A DNA stretch of 64,000 nucleotides from Limibacillus halophilus (GCF_014191775.1 NZ_JACHXA010000003.1:394031-458030); one strand, 5' to 3'. Counted from the first letter of the stretch, positions 49,697 to 58,876 are shown. Made by a program: numbers and translations. Notes: generated from the sequence alone by a model not told the origin.

Positions 49697-50569
49697 ATGG
49701 CGCTGGTCGACCTCATTCGACGGCGCCCGGTTGAGGCAGCGACGCTGGAAGGCGTCGCTGCCAGCCTCCCCAAGGGGGCAACAGCCGGGCTGCTGAAACG
49801 CGGCAAGGGGCTCGTCGTTCCCCTGCTTTTGCTGTTGGCCTGGGAGGTTCTGAGCCGACTGGGCGTTTTTGCCGCACACCTCGTACCCTCGCCGACCGCG
49901 GTCGTGGAGGAGCTGCATTATCTCTGGCAGCGCGGCGAGTTGTTCAATCATCTCTGGGTCACCAGCCTGCGTGTCGCCTGGGGCTTCGGCGTCGGCGTGC
50001 TCGCGGCAACGATCCTGGGTGCCTTGGCTGGTGCGTCCAATTTGGCGCGCGAGCTCCTTGATCCGACGATCCAGGGATTGAAGGCCGTTCCGTCCTTGGC
50101 TTGGGTCCCTCTGTTTATTCTCTGGTTTGGCATTTTCGAGACCCCCAAGATCGCACTCATTGCCGTTGGTGTATTTTTCCCGGTTTATCTCAACCTGATG
50201 AGCGCCATTCAGGATAGCGACCGAAAGTTGGTCGAAGTCGGACGTATCTACCGCCTCTCCCGGTTCCAGCAGCTTCGCTACATTCTGGTCCCCTCGACCT
50301 TGCCGTCCTATGTCGTCGGCCTGCGCTCCGGGCTAGCCTTGGGATGGATGTTCGTCATTGCGGCGGAGTTGATGGGAACATCCGAGGGCCTCGGATTCTT
50401 GATGATCGACGGGCAGATGACGGGGCATCCCTCCATCATCGTCGGAAGCTTGTTGCTCTTCGCCTTCGCGGGCAAGGCAACCGATGGCCTGCTGGCCATG
50501 CTTACCCGCCCCCTGCTTGCTTGGCAGGATTCCTTTTCCGGTATGAACAAGGGCCAGGGAAATGCTTGA
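49697..50569 (+). CDS. ABC transporter permease, NitT/TauT family (SsuC-like)
   Basis: A 290-residue inner-membrane permease with six helices (GLVVPLLLLLAWEVL, VGVLAATILGALAG, TLPSYVVGLRSGLALGWMFVI). The ATPase-contact EAA-like loop reads EVGRIYRLSRFQQLRYILVPSTLPSYV. It begins 13 bases after the binding-protein gene, with AAAGGA just before the ATG. Its stop overlaps the ATPase start by eight bases. It should form a homodimeric channel for the same substrate as the SsuA-like protein. Confidence 0.92.
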   Translation: MALVDLIRRRPVEAATLEGVAASLPKGATAGLLKRGKGLVVPLLLLLAWEVLSRLGVFAAHLVPSPTAVVEELHYLWQRGELFNHLWVTSLRVAWGFGVGVLAATILGALAGASNLARELLDPTIQGLKAVPSLAWVPLFILWFGIFETPKIALIAVGVFFPVYLNLMSAIQDSDRKLVEVGRIYRLSRFQQLRYILVPSTLPSYVVGLRSGLALGWMFVIAAELMGTSEGLGFLMIDGQMTGHPSIIVGSLLLFAFAGKATDGLLAMLTRPLLAWQDSFSGMNKGQGNA

Positions 50570-51299
50570 AATCAACGCCGTCAGCAAAACCTTCCCGGCC
50601 CCCGAAGGGCCGCCGCGCCTGGCGCTCGACACGCTCGACTTGAGTGTCGCAGAGCACGAGATCGTCAGTCTTGTTGGTACCAGCGGCTGTGGAAAATCAA
50701 CGCTTCTACGCATTCTCTCGGGCCTGGACAACGCCAGCGAGGGGGAAGTTTCCATCGCCGGCCGACCGGTCACCGGCCCCAATCCGGACATCGCCATGGT
50801 TTTCCAGGAGCCGCGCCTGATGCCGTGGCTGACAGTCCGCGAAAACGTGAGGCTCGCCCTGCTTGACCTGCCTCCCGAAGAACAGGACAGGCTGATCGAC
50901 GAAGCGCTCTCTCAAGTGGGGCTGGCCGCCGCTGCAAAGCAGTTGCCAAAGCAATTGTCCGGCGGCATGGCACAGCGTGTCGCCATCGCCCGGGCCATCG
51001 CCCGGCACCCGAAGATTCTGCTGCTGGATGAACCTTTCTCGGCACTGGATTCCTTCACCAGGGACAAGCTCCAGGATCACCTCCTCAGCCTTTGGGAAAA
51101 GGGCCGCTTCACGATGGTGTTCGTGACCCATGACCTGGAGGAAGCCGTCGTCCTGAGCGACAGGATCGCCGTGCTGCGCGGACAACCCGGCCGCCTGGCC
51201 GAGGTGATCGAGGTGGACTTGCCACGACCCCGCGACCGCGCAAGCGCCGAGGTCCAATCCCTCAAGCGTCACCTCGCGGGCACGCTGAATCTTTCCTGA
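50562..51299 (+). CDS. ABC transporter ATP-binding protein, NitT/TauT family (SsuB-like)
   Basis: A 245-residue ATPase with Walker A GTSGCGKSTLLRILSG near residues 46-61, Q-loop VFQEPRLMPWL, signature LSGGMAQRVAIARAI, Walker B ILLLDEPFSALD and the H-loop VTHDLEEAV. The PRLMPW motif is typical of nitrate/sulfonate/taurine importers. It overlaps the permease gene by eight bases and is the last member of the SAM-riboswitch operon. A 154-base gap without a gene separates it from the YqaA gene. Confidence 0.95.
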   Translation: MLEINAVSKTFPAPEGPPRLALDTLDLSVAEHEIVSLVGTSGCGKSTLLRILSGLDNASEGEVSIAGRPVTGPNPDIAMVFQEPRLMPWLTVRENVRLALLDLPPEEQDRLIDEALSQVGLAAAAKQLPKQLSGGMAQRVAIARAIARHPKILLLDEPFSALDSFTRDKLQDHLLSLWEKGRFTMVFVTHDLEEAVVLSDRIAVLRGQPGRLAEVIEVDLPRPRDRASAEVQSLKRHLAGTLNLS

Positions 51300-51453
51300 C
51301 CCCTTTGGGCGCAAACAAGGACGCGGCATCCTATCGGCTTCCGTGTTCTTGCTTGCTCCCGGTCTTGCGGCCTGATAGCAGGGAACGAGGAAAAGAGCCC
51401 CCATTATTCGCGGGCGCTTGAACCGTATCCGGCCAAGGGGGCAAAAGGGCGCA

Positions 51454-52035
51454 ATGCTGAGGAAACTCTACGACTGGACGCTGGATATGGCGGGCCGCCG
51501 GAATGCCATGACGGTGCTGGCCGTTGTTTCCTTCATCGAGAGTTCCTTCTTTCCCATCCCGCCTGACGCGCTGATCGTACCAATGATCGTTGCAGAGCGA
51601 CGCCGGGCCTGGCGGGTCGCGCTGATTGCGTCCATCTTCTCGGTGCTCGGCGGCCTGTTCGGCTATGCGATCGGTTTCTTCCTGTTCGATAGCATCGGCC
51701 AGCCCTTGTTGGATTTTTACGGCTATAACGAAGCCTTCGCTAAGTTCCAGGACGCTTACAACGAGTGGGGCTTATGGATTGTTGCGAGCGCCGGTTTCAC
51801 GCCCCTACCCTACAAAGTCTTCACCATTGCCAGCGGCCTAACGCAGATGGATCTGGCGATCTTCTTGGCGGCTTCGATCGTCTCGCGCAGTGCACGGTTC
51901 TTTTTGGAAGCAGCAATTCTCTGGTACTTTGGACCACCGGTCCGCGCCTTCGTCGAGCGTTACCTCGGACTCGTGGCCATCGGCAGCTTTGCACTATTGA
52001 TCGGCGGCTTTATCACCATCAAATACTTGTTCTAG
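51454..52035 (+). CDS. YqaA family protein (DedA/SNARE-associated domain)
   Basis: A 193-residue inner-membrane protein of the DedA superfamily. The characteristic N-terminal motif FIESSFFPIPPDALIVPM and the paired SAGFTPLPYKVFTIASGL (re-entrant proline-containing segments) are present, followed by RSARFFLEAAILWYFG. DedA/YqaA proteins work in lipid or proton-coupled flippase functions at the membrane. The ATG at 51454 is preferred over a GTG/TTG 36 bases upstream. DsbB follows after 32 bases on the same strand. Confidence 0.88.
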   Translation: MLRKLYDWTLDMAGRRNAMTVLAVVSFIESSFFPIPPDALIVPMIVAERRRAWRVALIASIFSVLGGLFGYAIGFFLFDSIGQPLLDFYGYNEAFAKFQDAYNEWGLWIVASAGFTPLPYKVFTIASGLTQMDLAIFLAASIVSRSARFFLEAAILWYFGPPVRAFVERYLGLVAIGSFALLIGGFITIKYLF

Positions 52036-52067
52036 GGCAATAAGAGGCGACAGGAGAAGGCCAGACA

Positions 52068-52592
52068 ATGCAGATGACCGCCATATCGCCACGGATGCTC
52101 CTGGCATTGCTACTGTACGGCAGCGCCCTGCTTTTAGGGGGGGCCTATGCTTTTCAGTACATCGGCGGATTGGAGCCTTGCCAACTGTGCCTCTATCAAC
52201 GCATCCCACATGGATTGGTGATCGCCATAACGCTCGTAGCCTTGGGCGTGAAGCCCAAGGGTGTCGCCCTTCTAGCAGTCCTTTTATCACTGGGTTTGAT
52301 CCTCGATATCAGCGCCCTCATGGCGGGATTCCATGTCGGAGTGGAGCAGAAGTGGTGGGAAGGCCTGCCCGGCTGCAGTTCCACGGCCATCAGCACCGAC
52401 ATGTCGATCGATCAATTGAAAGATGCGATTCTGGGGCGTGAGAAGGTGGTTCCCTGCGACGAGGTCGTCTGGTCGCTGTTCGGCATCTCCATGGCCGGTT
52501 ACAATTTCATCGCCAGCATGATTATGGCTCCCGTGGCGTTCCTGGGCGCGGCAGTGGCAGCGCGGAGCTTGAAGCGGGAGACGAAACAATGA
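52068..52592 (+). CDS. dsbB: Disulfide bond formation protein B
   Basis: Re-oxidises the periplasmic DsbA and passes electrons to ubiquinone. The 174-residue protein has four helices and both redox Cys pairs: the first as PCQLC (38-42) and the second as the separated Cys in LPGCSS and VVPCDEV. Its stop overlaps the Coq7 start as ATGA, so the two are coupled; both proteins act on or make ubiquinone, which may be the reason. The ATG at 52068 follows GGAGAAGG. DsbA is not in this window. Confidence 0.9.
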   Translation: MQMTAISPRMLLALLLYGSALLLGGAYAFQYIGGLEPCQLCLYQRIPHGLVIAITLVALGVKPKGVALLAVLLSLGLILDISALMAGFHVGVEQKWWEGLPGCSSTAISTDMSIDQLKDAILGREKVVPCDEVVWSLFGISMAGYNFIASMIMAPVAFLGAAVAARSLKRETKQ

Positions 52593-53170
52593 CTGCGGCG
52601 AAAACAACGCGTACCGCATCAAAAAGGCGGCGCTACCTGCCAGGCGATCCTCTGCCGGAGGACGAAGTCGCCGGCATGATCCGCGTCGATCACGCCGGAG
52701 AGTACGGCGCGCGGCGAATCTACGAGGGACAATTGGCGGTCTTGGGAGACAGCAGCAGCGGGCCGCTGATTCGGAAAATGTACGAACAGGAGAAAGAGCA
52801 CCTGGACACCTTCGACAGGCTTATCTTGGAACGGCGCGTCAGACCGACGGCGTTGCAGCCGGTCTGGCATGTCGCCGGGTTCCTCCTAGGTGCAGGCACC
52901 GCGCTGTTGGGCGAGAAAGCCGCGATGGCCTGCACGGTCGCAATCGAAGAAACCATCGACGAGCATTACGCAGCCCAAGCCGATGCACTTTCCGGCAACA
53001 AGGAGGAAGCGCCGTTGAGGGCGACAATCGAGAAGTTTCGTAAAGAAGAACTCGAACACCGCGATATCGGCCTTGAGGAAGGCGCGGAAGAAGCGCCGGG
53101 CTATACGTTGCTGACCGGCGCCATCAAGGCTGGGTCGCGGCTCGCGATCTGGCTATCGCAAAAGATTTGA
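52589..53170 (+). CDS. coq7: Demethoxyubiquinone hydroxylase (Coq7 family)
   Basis: Hydroxylates demethoxyubiquinone in the late steps of ubiquinone synthesis. The 193 residues show all diiron ligands: RVDHAGEYGARRIYEG, EQEKEHLDTF, AIEETIDEHYAAQ and RKEELEHRDIG. The short form of Coq7 is typical of alphaproteobacteria, where it replaces UbiF. Its ATG overlaps the dsbB stop. It is convergent with the HNH gene with 32 bases between stops. Confidence 0.95.
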   Translation: MTAAKTTRTASKRRRYLPGDPLPEDEVAGMIRVDHAGEYGARRIYEGQLAVLGDSSSGPLIRKMYEQEKEHLDTFDRLILERRVRPTALQPVWHVAGFLLGAGTALLGEKAAMACTVAIEETIDEHYAAQADALSGNKEEAPLRATIEKFRKEELEHRDIGLEEGAEEAPGYTLLTGAIKAGSRLAIWLSQKI

Positions 53171-53202
53171 GCTTGTAGAAATAAGGCATTGATCCAACTG
53201 GT

Positions 53203-53757
53203 TCAGTCTTCCAGTTCGCTGTCCCAATACAGGTAGTCATTCCAGCTTTCATGCAAAAAATTAGGCGGAAACCTCCGCCCATTCTTTTGTAACTCATAGG
53301 CAGTAGGCACACGGGCCGGTCGCAGGACCGGCATGGCGCATTCCTCAGGCGTCCGGTTGCTCTTTACGAGGTTACAGCTTTGGCAGGCGGCAACAACGTT
53401 CTCCCAGGTCGTCCGGCCGCCGCGTGAGCGTGGCATCACATGATCGAACGTCAGCCACTCGGCATGATACCGGTCACCGCAGTACTGGCAGGTAAAACCG
53501 TCTCGCAGAAACACATTGAAGCGGGTGAAGGCCGGACGGCGATCCATCTTCACGTACTCGCGTAGTGAGATCACACTCGGCAGACGCATCTTGATACTGG
53601 GAGAATGAATCTCGTGCTCGTACTCGGCGATGATGTTCACGCGGTCGAGAAAAACCGCCTTGACCGCATCCTGCCAACCCCAAAGAGACAGTGGAAAATA
53701 GCTCAGCGGCCTGAAATCCGCATTCAGCACCAGCGTTTGAAAGCGATCGACGTGCAT
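53203..53757 (-). CDS. HNH endonuclease family protein
   Basis: A 184-residue protein with a Zn-bound HNH domain: CQYCGDRYHAEWLTFDHVMPRSRGG followed by TTWENVVAACQSCNLVKSNRTPEE gives the DH...N...H pattern and four Zn cysteines. The N terminus TLVLNADFRPLSYFPLSLWGWQDAVKAVFLDRV is the conserved extension of a house-keeping HNH family found in many alphaproteobacteria. No toxin, phage or restriction neighbours are seen, so a role in DNA repair or processing is more likely than defence. The gene is not linked to others. Confidence 0.92.
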   Translation of the reverse strand: MHVDRFQTLVLNADFRPLSYFPLSLWGWQDAVKAVFLDRVNIIAEYEHEIHSPSIKMRLPSVISLREYVKMDRRPAFTRFNVFLRDGFTCQYCGDRYHAEWLTFDHVMPRSRGGRTTWENVVAACQSCNLVKSNRTPEECAMPVLRPARVPTAYELQKNGRRFPPNFLHESWNDYLYWDSELED

Positions 53758-53876
53758 GTCGTCCAGGCCCCGCGTTTCGCAACAACTTCCCTAAACTCTT
53801 ACCTTATCCACGATAGAGCTACAAGATATTGTGGTTTCGTCATCGAATTCTTCATCTAACCGTCAAAGAACGCCGC

Positions 53877-54557
53877 TTACGTTTTTTCCGGCAAACCTCC
53901 TTCCACCAGAACCTGACGCAAGAAGGCCGCGCCCAGGCTCAACCCTTCCTCGTCGATGGAATGTCCCAGACCAGGGCGCAGGTCCGACATGACCTTGAAC
54001 TGCATGGAAAGCAGCGCCTGGGTTGCCGCCGTCAAAGCCGCGGAGGGGACGACCGGATCGGCGTCACCATGTATCAACAGGATCGGCGGCCGAACTTTGA
54101 TCTCCTGCGGCAAACGTTCCGGCGCCACCAGCGCTCCTGAGTAGCCAACGACCCCGGCCACGGTCTCGGCAAGACGCGGCGCAACATAAAGGCTCATCAT
54201 CGTGCCCTGGCTGAACCCGACCAGAGCCACAGAGCCAAGCGAAAGACCGTAGTGCTCGGCTTCACGCGCGATGAAGGCCTCCAACTGAGGTGCCGCCGCC
54301 TGAACGCCGGAGAGAACCTGACCCGACGATCTGTCCTGAAGGCTGAACCATTGGTAACCGCTCGGCGCCATATCGCATGGATCTGGCGCATTGGGCGAAA
54401 CGAAGGCCGTATCTGGCAGCACCTGACTGAGCAACGGAGCCAAGCCTATCAGGTCATTGCCGTCCGCACCCAAGCCATGCAGGAAAATCACCAGGGATTT
54501 CGCCGGCCCTCCCGAAGCCGGTTCCGCACGCGGTCCATCCAGTTCCTTTAACGCCAT
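53877..54557 (-). CDS. Carboxylesterase / phospholipase family alpha/beta hydrolase
   Basis: A 226-residue hydrolase of the acyl-protein thioesterase (Abhydrolase_2) type. It begins with LVIFLHGLGADGNDLIGLAP, has the nucleophile elbow VALVGFSQGTMMSLY, the acid in IHGDADPVVP and the His in RPGLGHSID. The ATG at 54557 has AAAGGG five bases before it; the GTG two codons upstream is less likely. It lies 27 bases downstream of the AlkA gene's stop on the same strand. Substrate: short-chain esters or acyl-proteins, not determinable. Confidence 0.9.
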   Translation of the reverse strand: MALKELDGPRAEPASGGPAKSLVIFLHGLGADGNDLIGLAPLLSQVLPDTAFVSPNAPDPCDMAPSGYQWFSLQDRSSGQVLSGVQAAAPQLEAFIAREAEHYGLSLGSVALVGFSQGTMMSLYVAPRLAETVAGVVGYSGALVAPERLPQEIKVRPPILLIHGDADPVVPSAALTAATQALLSMQFKVMSDLRPGLGHSIDEEGLSLGAAFLRQVLVEGGLPEKT

Positions 54558-54584
54558 AACCACCCTTTCCGAACTCTCGTTAAC

Positions 54585-55220
54585 TCAATCAGGCAACCCC
54601 GGATGGCGATATAAATGCCACAGGAAGCGCGCCGCCGCGCCACGGTAGGGACGCCAGCGCCGCTTGGCAACCGCCGCCGCCTTTTTGGTATCAGGACGTT
54701 CACGCATGCGCAGCAAGCGCTGCATGGCGACTTGCAAAGCGAGATCTCCGGCCGGAAAGACATCCGGCCGTCCCAGGCTGAACAACAGGTAAATTTCCGC
54801 CGTCCAGCGCCCAACTCCCTTGGCGCGGCACAGGTAGGCTATGGCGGCCTCGTCATCCAGTTCGACCAGGTGCCGGAAATCCAATTCCCCGCCTTCCACC
54901 ATCGCCACCAAGCCGCGCAAGTACACGGCTTTCTGGCGCGACAACCCGAGGCCACGCAACCTCGTCTCATCAAAATGGATCAGGTTTTCGGCCTTCAATC
55001 CGGGACTGGCCTCCTCCAGGCGGGCGATAATGGCCCGGGCCGAGGCCACAGAAACCTGTTGTGCCATGACGATCCGCAGGAGGCCCGCCAGCCCCGCTTC
55101 ATGACCGGGCGGCGGCGGCAGGCCACAAAGCGCGTAGGCAGACGCGAGCTTTTCATCCTTTTTCGCCAGCGCTTCCAGAGCGTAGCGCTGCGTCTCATCT
55201 TGCTTGGCTTCGTTGGTCAT
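54585..55220 (-). CDS. alkA: DNA-3-methyladenine glycosylase II (AlkA-like, HhH-GPD)
   Basis: A 211-residue base-excision repair glycosylase removing alkylated purines. The helix-hairpin-helix LCRAKGVGRWTAEIYLLFSLGRPDVFPAGDLALQ includes the GVGRWTA hairpin and the catalytic Asp. It lacks the N-terminal Ada-like domain of E. coli AlkA, as in the shorter alphaproteobacterial enzymes. The ATG at 55220 is the natural start. It is divergent from gluQ with 38 bases between starts. Confidence 0.92.
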   Translation of the reverse strand: MTNEAKQDETQRYALEALAKKDEKLASAYALCGLPPPPGHEAGLAGLLRIVMAQQVSVASARAIIARLEEASPGLKAENLIHFDETRLRGLGLSRQKAVYLRGLVAMVEGGELDFRHLVELDDEAAIAYLCRAKGVGRWTAEIYLLFSLGRPDVFPAGDLALQVAMQRLLRMRERPDTKKAAAVAKRRWRPYRGAAARFLWHLYRHPGLPD

Positions 55221-55258
55221 GGCTGGACTTTATCGCCTGTCTCGGCTACGCGCATCCC

Positions 55259-56113
55259 ATGACAGGAAGCAAAATCCGCCACGTGACCCGTTTTGCGCCC
55301 TCTCCGACGGGCCTGATGCACCTTGGCCACGCCCACGCCGCCCTGTTCGCGCAGCGCGCTGCAGGGCCTGAGGGACGATTCCTCCTGCGGATCGAGGATA
55401 TCGACGTCACCCGCTGCCGTTCGGAGTTCGTAGACGCCATCTATCAGGACTTGGCGTGGTTGGGTCTAACCTGGGAAACCCCGGTACGCCGTCAGTCGGA
55501 GCATTTGGACGACTACTGGGAGGCGTTGGAGCAATTGGCCGCACGGCGGCTGCTTTATCCCTGCTTCTGCACACGCAAAGAGATAGAAGAAGAGATCGCC
55601 CGCGCCGGCGGCGCACCGCATGGTCCCGAAGGGCAGCTCTATCCCGGCCTTTGCCGCCATTTGGATGGCCGTGAGCGCCGCGACCGGATTGCACGTGGCG
55701 AAGGCCACGCCTGGCGTCTGGATGTCGAGCGCGCCGCAGCGGAGGTCGGACCGTTGGAATGGCGTGACATGAGCCGCGGACGGCAGACAGCCGATCCCTT
55801 AGCACTGGGTGATGTGGTTCTGGCGCGCAAGGATATCAGGACGAGCTACCATCTTTCGGTCACGCTGGATGACGCGTTGCAGGGCGTCACGCTCGTAACG
55901 CGCGGCGAAGACCTGATGCCCGCCACTGCGATCCACCGCCTGTTGCAGGCCCTGTTGGAGCTGCCGGTCCCTGAGTGGCATCACCACGGGCTTCTGCTGG
56001 ACGACGGCGGTCGGCGGCTGGCAAAACGCGATGCGGCAATGACTTTGCGCGCACTACGCGAAGCTGGGAGATCGTCTGCCGAGGTGCGGGCCCTGGCAGG
56101 TTTTCCCGACTGA
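55259..56113 (+). CDS. gluQ: Glutamyl-Q tRNA(Asp) synthetase
   Basis: Glutamylates queuosine in the anticodon loop of tRNA-Asp. The 284-residue paralog of glutamyl-tRNA synthetase has FAPSPTGLMHLGHAHAA (HxGH class I signature), RIEDIDVTR, zinc-binding YPCFCTRKE with YPGLCRH, and the late RLAKRDAAM. It has no C-terminal anticodon-binding domain, which is what separates GluQ-RS from GltX. The gene overlaps nothing upstream; its end is 12 bases from the convergent tadA gene. Confidence 0.95.
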   Translation: MTGSKIRHVTRFAPSPTGLMHLGHAHAALFAQRAAGPEGRFLLRIEDIDVTRCRSEFVDAIYQDLAWLGLTWETPVRRQSEHLDDYWEALEQLAARRLLYPCFCTRKEIEEEIARAGGAPHGPEGQLYPGLCRHLDGRERRDRIARGEGHAWRLDVERAAAEVGPLEWRDMSRGRQTADPLALGDVVLARKDIRTSYHLSVTLDDALQGVTLVTRGEDLMPATAIHRLLQALLELPVPEWHHHGLLLDDGGRRLAKRDAAMTLRALREAGRSSAEVRALAGFPD

Positions 56114-56124
56114 GCAAGGCCGGT

Positions 56125-56580
56125 TCAACGCCGGGCCTGGAAAAAATCCTTCAACAAAAGCCCACATTGACTCTCCTGAACGCCCGCCACGATATCCGGC
56201 CGGTGATTGCAGCCTGGCTGATCGAAGATACGGGGGCCATGCTCCACTCCACCAGCCTTCGGGTCGTAGGCACCAAAGACAACCCGCGCCAGGCGAGCAA
56301 ACGAAATGGCTTGCGCGCACATCGGGCAGGGCTCCAGGGTCACGAAGAGCTCCGCGTCGATAAGACGTTTGGAGCCCAGCCGTTTTGCGGCGCTTCGGAT
56401 GGCCAGCATCTCGGCATGCGCCGTCGGATCATGATCACGTTCCACCCGGTTGTGAGCCACGGCCAACACGGAACCGTCGCGCCGATCAAACAAGACTGCG
56501 CCCACCGGCACCTCTCCAGCCTTTGCGGCTTGGCGCGCCTCGTCCAATGCCAGTTCCATTTTGTCGCGTAAGCTCAGCAT
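56125..56580 (-). CDS. tadA: tRNA-specific adenosine deaminase (TadA-like nucleoside deaminase)
   Basis: Deaminates adenosine-34 of tRNA-Arg(ACG) to inosine. The 151-residue zinc enzyme has HAEMLAIRSAAKRLGSKRL and LEPCPMCAQAI, the zinc ligands His/Cys/Cys and the catalytic Glu, plus GEVPVGAVL. The ATG at 56580 is chosen; upstream in-frame starts add non-conserved residues. It is divergent from the RluB gene. A tandem of rluB/rsmD with tadA is common in alphaproteobacteria. Confidence 0.93.
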   Translation of the reverse strand: MLSLRDKMELALDEARQAAKAGEVPVGAVLFDRRDGSVLAVAHNRVERDHDPTAHAEMLAIRSAAKRLGSKRLIDAELFVTLEPCPMCAQAISFARLARVVFGAYDPKAGGVEHGPRIFDQPGCNHRPDIVAGVQESQCGLLLKDFFQARR

Positions 56581-56720
56581 CACATCGGCGAAGCTCGCTG
56601 TTTCTCCCCGGCCCGTCAAGGCAAAGCGGCTTGCCTCGTAGAGAGGGCACCCCTAGAGTGCGGCCTGCGGCCGACCCTGGCTTGCCAAGCCACATGAACC
56701 GGAAAAGGCCCGTAATTCCC

Positions 56721-57584
56721 ATGGCGTCCGAGGACAAGGAAATTCAACCAGAAAAATCCGGCAAGCAGCGCCTCGCCAAGGCCATTGCCCGTGCGGGACT
56801 CTGTTCGCGCCGGGAGGCGGAAGCCTGGATCGCCGAGGGCCGTGTTACGGTCAATGGGGAGACGGTTCTTAGTCCGGCGCTCGACGTGACCGCTGACCAT
56901 CGCATCACCGTCGATGGCCGCCCCCTGCCCGCACCCGAGCGGCCGCGCGTGTTTCGCTTTCACAAGCCCGCTGGCGTGGTGGTAACCGCGCGCGACGAAT
57001 TGGGGCGCCGCACAATTTATGATCTTCTGCCCTCTGGGCTGCCGCGCTTACAACCGGTCGGACGCCTGGACCTCAACACCGAAGGCCTGCTGTTATTGAC
57101 CAACGACGGTGAGGTTAAGCGAAGCCTGGAGCTGCCGAGCCGCGGGTGGTTGCGTTGCTATCGGGTGCGCGTCTTCGGCACGGTTGACGAAGCCCGCTTG
57201 GCCGCCTTGAAGGACGGCCTGACAATCGACGGTTTCTCCTATGGTCCGATCGACGCGAAACTTGAACGCAAGACCGAATCCAACGCTTGGTTGACCATGG
57301 GCCTGCGCGAAGGAAAGAACCGCGAGATTCGCAAGGTGCTGGAGCATCTGGGCTTAATGGTCAACCGCCTGATCCGCACCAGTTATGGGCCTTTGCAACT
57401 GGGCAACCTGACGCGCGGTGCTGTTTCGGAGGTGCCGCGCGGCGTGCTGCGCGATCAAATGGGCATCGGCGAACCGATCAAGGACCGTACCGGCTTTGCG
57501 AAAGCCAAACCGCGCGCCAACCGCCCGTTGCAGAAAGCCCGACGTAAACCCAGGACGGAAGAGAATGCGAATCGTCGGCGGTGA
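56721..57584 (+). CDS. rluB: Ribosomal large subunit pseudouridine synthase B
   Basis: Modifies U2605 of 23S rRNA. The 287 residues carry an S4 domain (QRLAKAIARAGLCSRREAEAWIAEGRVTVNG) and the RsuA-type catalytic region VGRLDLNTEGLLLLTNDGE with Asp. The GLREGKNREIRKVLEHLGL motif is the family marker. A basic C-terminal tail (KARRKPRTEENANRRR) follows. The start at 56721 gives a normal length; ATG 56694 is possible. The next gene, rsmD, starts within its 3' end, so rRNA modification is grouped. Confidence 0.92.
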   Translation: MASEDKEIQPEKSGKQRLAKAIARAGLCSRREAEAWIAEGRVTVNGETVLSPALDVTADHRITVDGRPLPAPERPRVFRFHKPAGVVVTARDELGRRTIYDLLPSGLPRLQPVGRLDLNTEGLLLLTNDGEVKRSLELPSRGWLRCYRVRVFGTVDEARLAALKDGLTIDGFSYGPIDAKLERKTESNAWLTMGLREGKNREIRKVLEHLGLMVNRLIRTSYGPLQLGNLTRGAVSEVPRGVLRDQMGIGEPIKDRTGFAKAKPRANRPLQKARRKPRTEENANRRR

Positions 57585-58137
57585 GTTAAAGGGACGACGT
57601 CTGGAGGCGCCGGAGGGTAGAAGTGTACGTCCAACCTCCGACCGCGCTCGTGAATCGCTTTTCAATATCCTGACTCAAGGCCGCGTCGCGCGGAACGGCA
57701 ATCCCCTGGCCGGCGCCAGGGTCCTGGATGGCTTCGCAGGCAGCGGCGCACTGGGGATCGAGGCCCTGTCACGGGGTGCGGCGGAGGCCTTCTTCCTGGA
57801 AAAGGACCGCGATGCTTTGGCGGTGCTGCGCCGCAATCTCGCGACCCTGAATCTCGGCAGTCGGGCCCGTGTGGTGCCCGCGGACATTTTGTCGCCACCG
57901 CGCGCAGTCCAGCCTTGTGATATCCTCTTTCTGGATCCGCCCTACCGGACCGGATTGGCGGAACCCGCCTTCAAGGCACTTGCCGCCGCCGGGTGGATAG
58001 CACCCGGTGCGTTGATTTCTCTTGAAACCGCCCGTAATGAGGACTTCGAAGCACCGGCCGGATATACGCAAATCGACGAACGCCATTACGGAAACGCAAG
58101 GCTGACCCTATTTCAATACGAGGCGGATGAACCGTAA
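57565..58137 (+). CDS. rsmD: 16S rRNA (guanine(966)-N(2))-methyltransferase
   Basis: Methylates G966 in 16S rRNA. The 190-residue enzyme starts MRIVGGELKGRRLEAPEG, the RsmD hallmark, continues RPTSDRARESLFNIL, has the SAM motif VLDGFAGSGALGIEALSRGA and the catalytic LDPPY. The ATG overlaps the last 20 bases of rluB and has GGAAGAG close upstream. A gap of 78 bases follows to pgsA. Confidence 0.95.
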   Translation: MRIVGGELKGRRLEAPEGRSVRPTSDRARESLFNILTQGRVARNGNPLAGARVLDGFAGSGALGIEALSRGAAEAFFLEKDRDALAVLRRNLATLNLGSRARVVPADILSPPRAVQPCDILFLDPPYRTGLAEPAFKALAAAGWIAPGALISLETARNEDFEAPAGYTQIDERHYGNARLTLFQYEADEP

Positions 58138-58215
58138 ACATCCTTGTGCTAAGACAGACTCGAAGACACGAGTGACGTAGCTAGAACCAAAAGGCGTAAA
58201 GGTAAGATCGGCACG

Positions 58216-58773
58216 ATGGCAAGCAGGCTCCCCAATCACCTGACACTCGCGCGCATTGCCGCCATCGTTCCGCTGGCCGTGTTGATCGTGACGCCCGGGG
58301 TTTGGGCCGCGTGGTTGGCTTTTTTACTCTATCTTGCCGCAGCCCTGACGGATTGGCTGGATGGTTATCTCGCGAGAAAGCTTGGCTCCGTCTCAGCCGT
58401 TGGAAAGTTCCTCGATCCCATCGCCGACAAGATGCTGGTTGCCGCCGTCCTGATCATGCTGGTTGCCGACCACCGCCTTATCGACTGGAACTTGATCCCG
58501 GTACTCTTGATTCTGGGCCGCGAACTGCTGGTCTCCGGCCTGAGGGAGTATCTCGGTCAAAAGGCTGTCGCTCTGCCTGTCAGCCAACTGGCAAAGTGGA
58601 AAACAGGCCTTCAAATGACCGCGCAAGGCGCGATTATTCTGGCCCCGGGCCTGCCTGCCTTGGGCTTCGTCAACGGCGTCGGAATTCTACTGCTCTGGGC
58701 CGCAACGCTGCTTACCGTCATTACAGGTGGCGACTACCTGCGCCGCGCCATCCGCTACCTTCGGGCCGCGTGA
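58216..58773 (+). CDS. pgsA: CDP-diacylglycerol--glycerol-3-phosphate 3-phosphatidyltransferase
   Basis: Makes phosphatidylglycerol phosphate in the inner membrane. The 185 residues include the CDP-alcohol phosphotransferase motif DWLDGYLARKLGSVSAVGKFLDPIADK (D-G-x2-A-R-x8-G-x3-D-x3-D) and five or six helices, and the start PNHLTLARI is typical. It heads a string of genes with mobB, moeA, moaD and moaE on the same strand, an arrangement known in alphaproteobacteria. Confidence 0.95.
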   Translation: MASRLPNHLTLARIAAIVPLAVLIVTPGVWAAWLAFLLYLAAALTDWLDGYLARKLGSVSAVGKFLDPIADKMLVAAVLIMLVADHRLIDWNLIPVLLILGRELLVSGLREYLGQKAVALPVSQLAKWKTGLQMTAQGAIILAPGLPALGFVNGVGILLLWAATLLTVITGGDYLRRAIRYLRAA

Positions 58774-58876
58774 GGCCTAGCTTTCAGACCACTGTAGCGA
58801 TTGACATTTTGACTCCAGCAACCTTCTTTCTAGGCAAGAGCGTGAAAAGCGCAACAGCAACAGGAGGCAGCAGGAC

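Noticed and set aside
53203..53757. HNH gene as part of a defence or mobile system
   Set aside because: The neighbours are housekeeping genes and the N-terminal extension is that of a common chromosomal HNH family.
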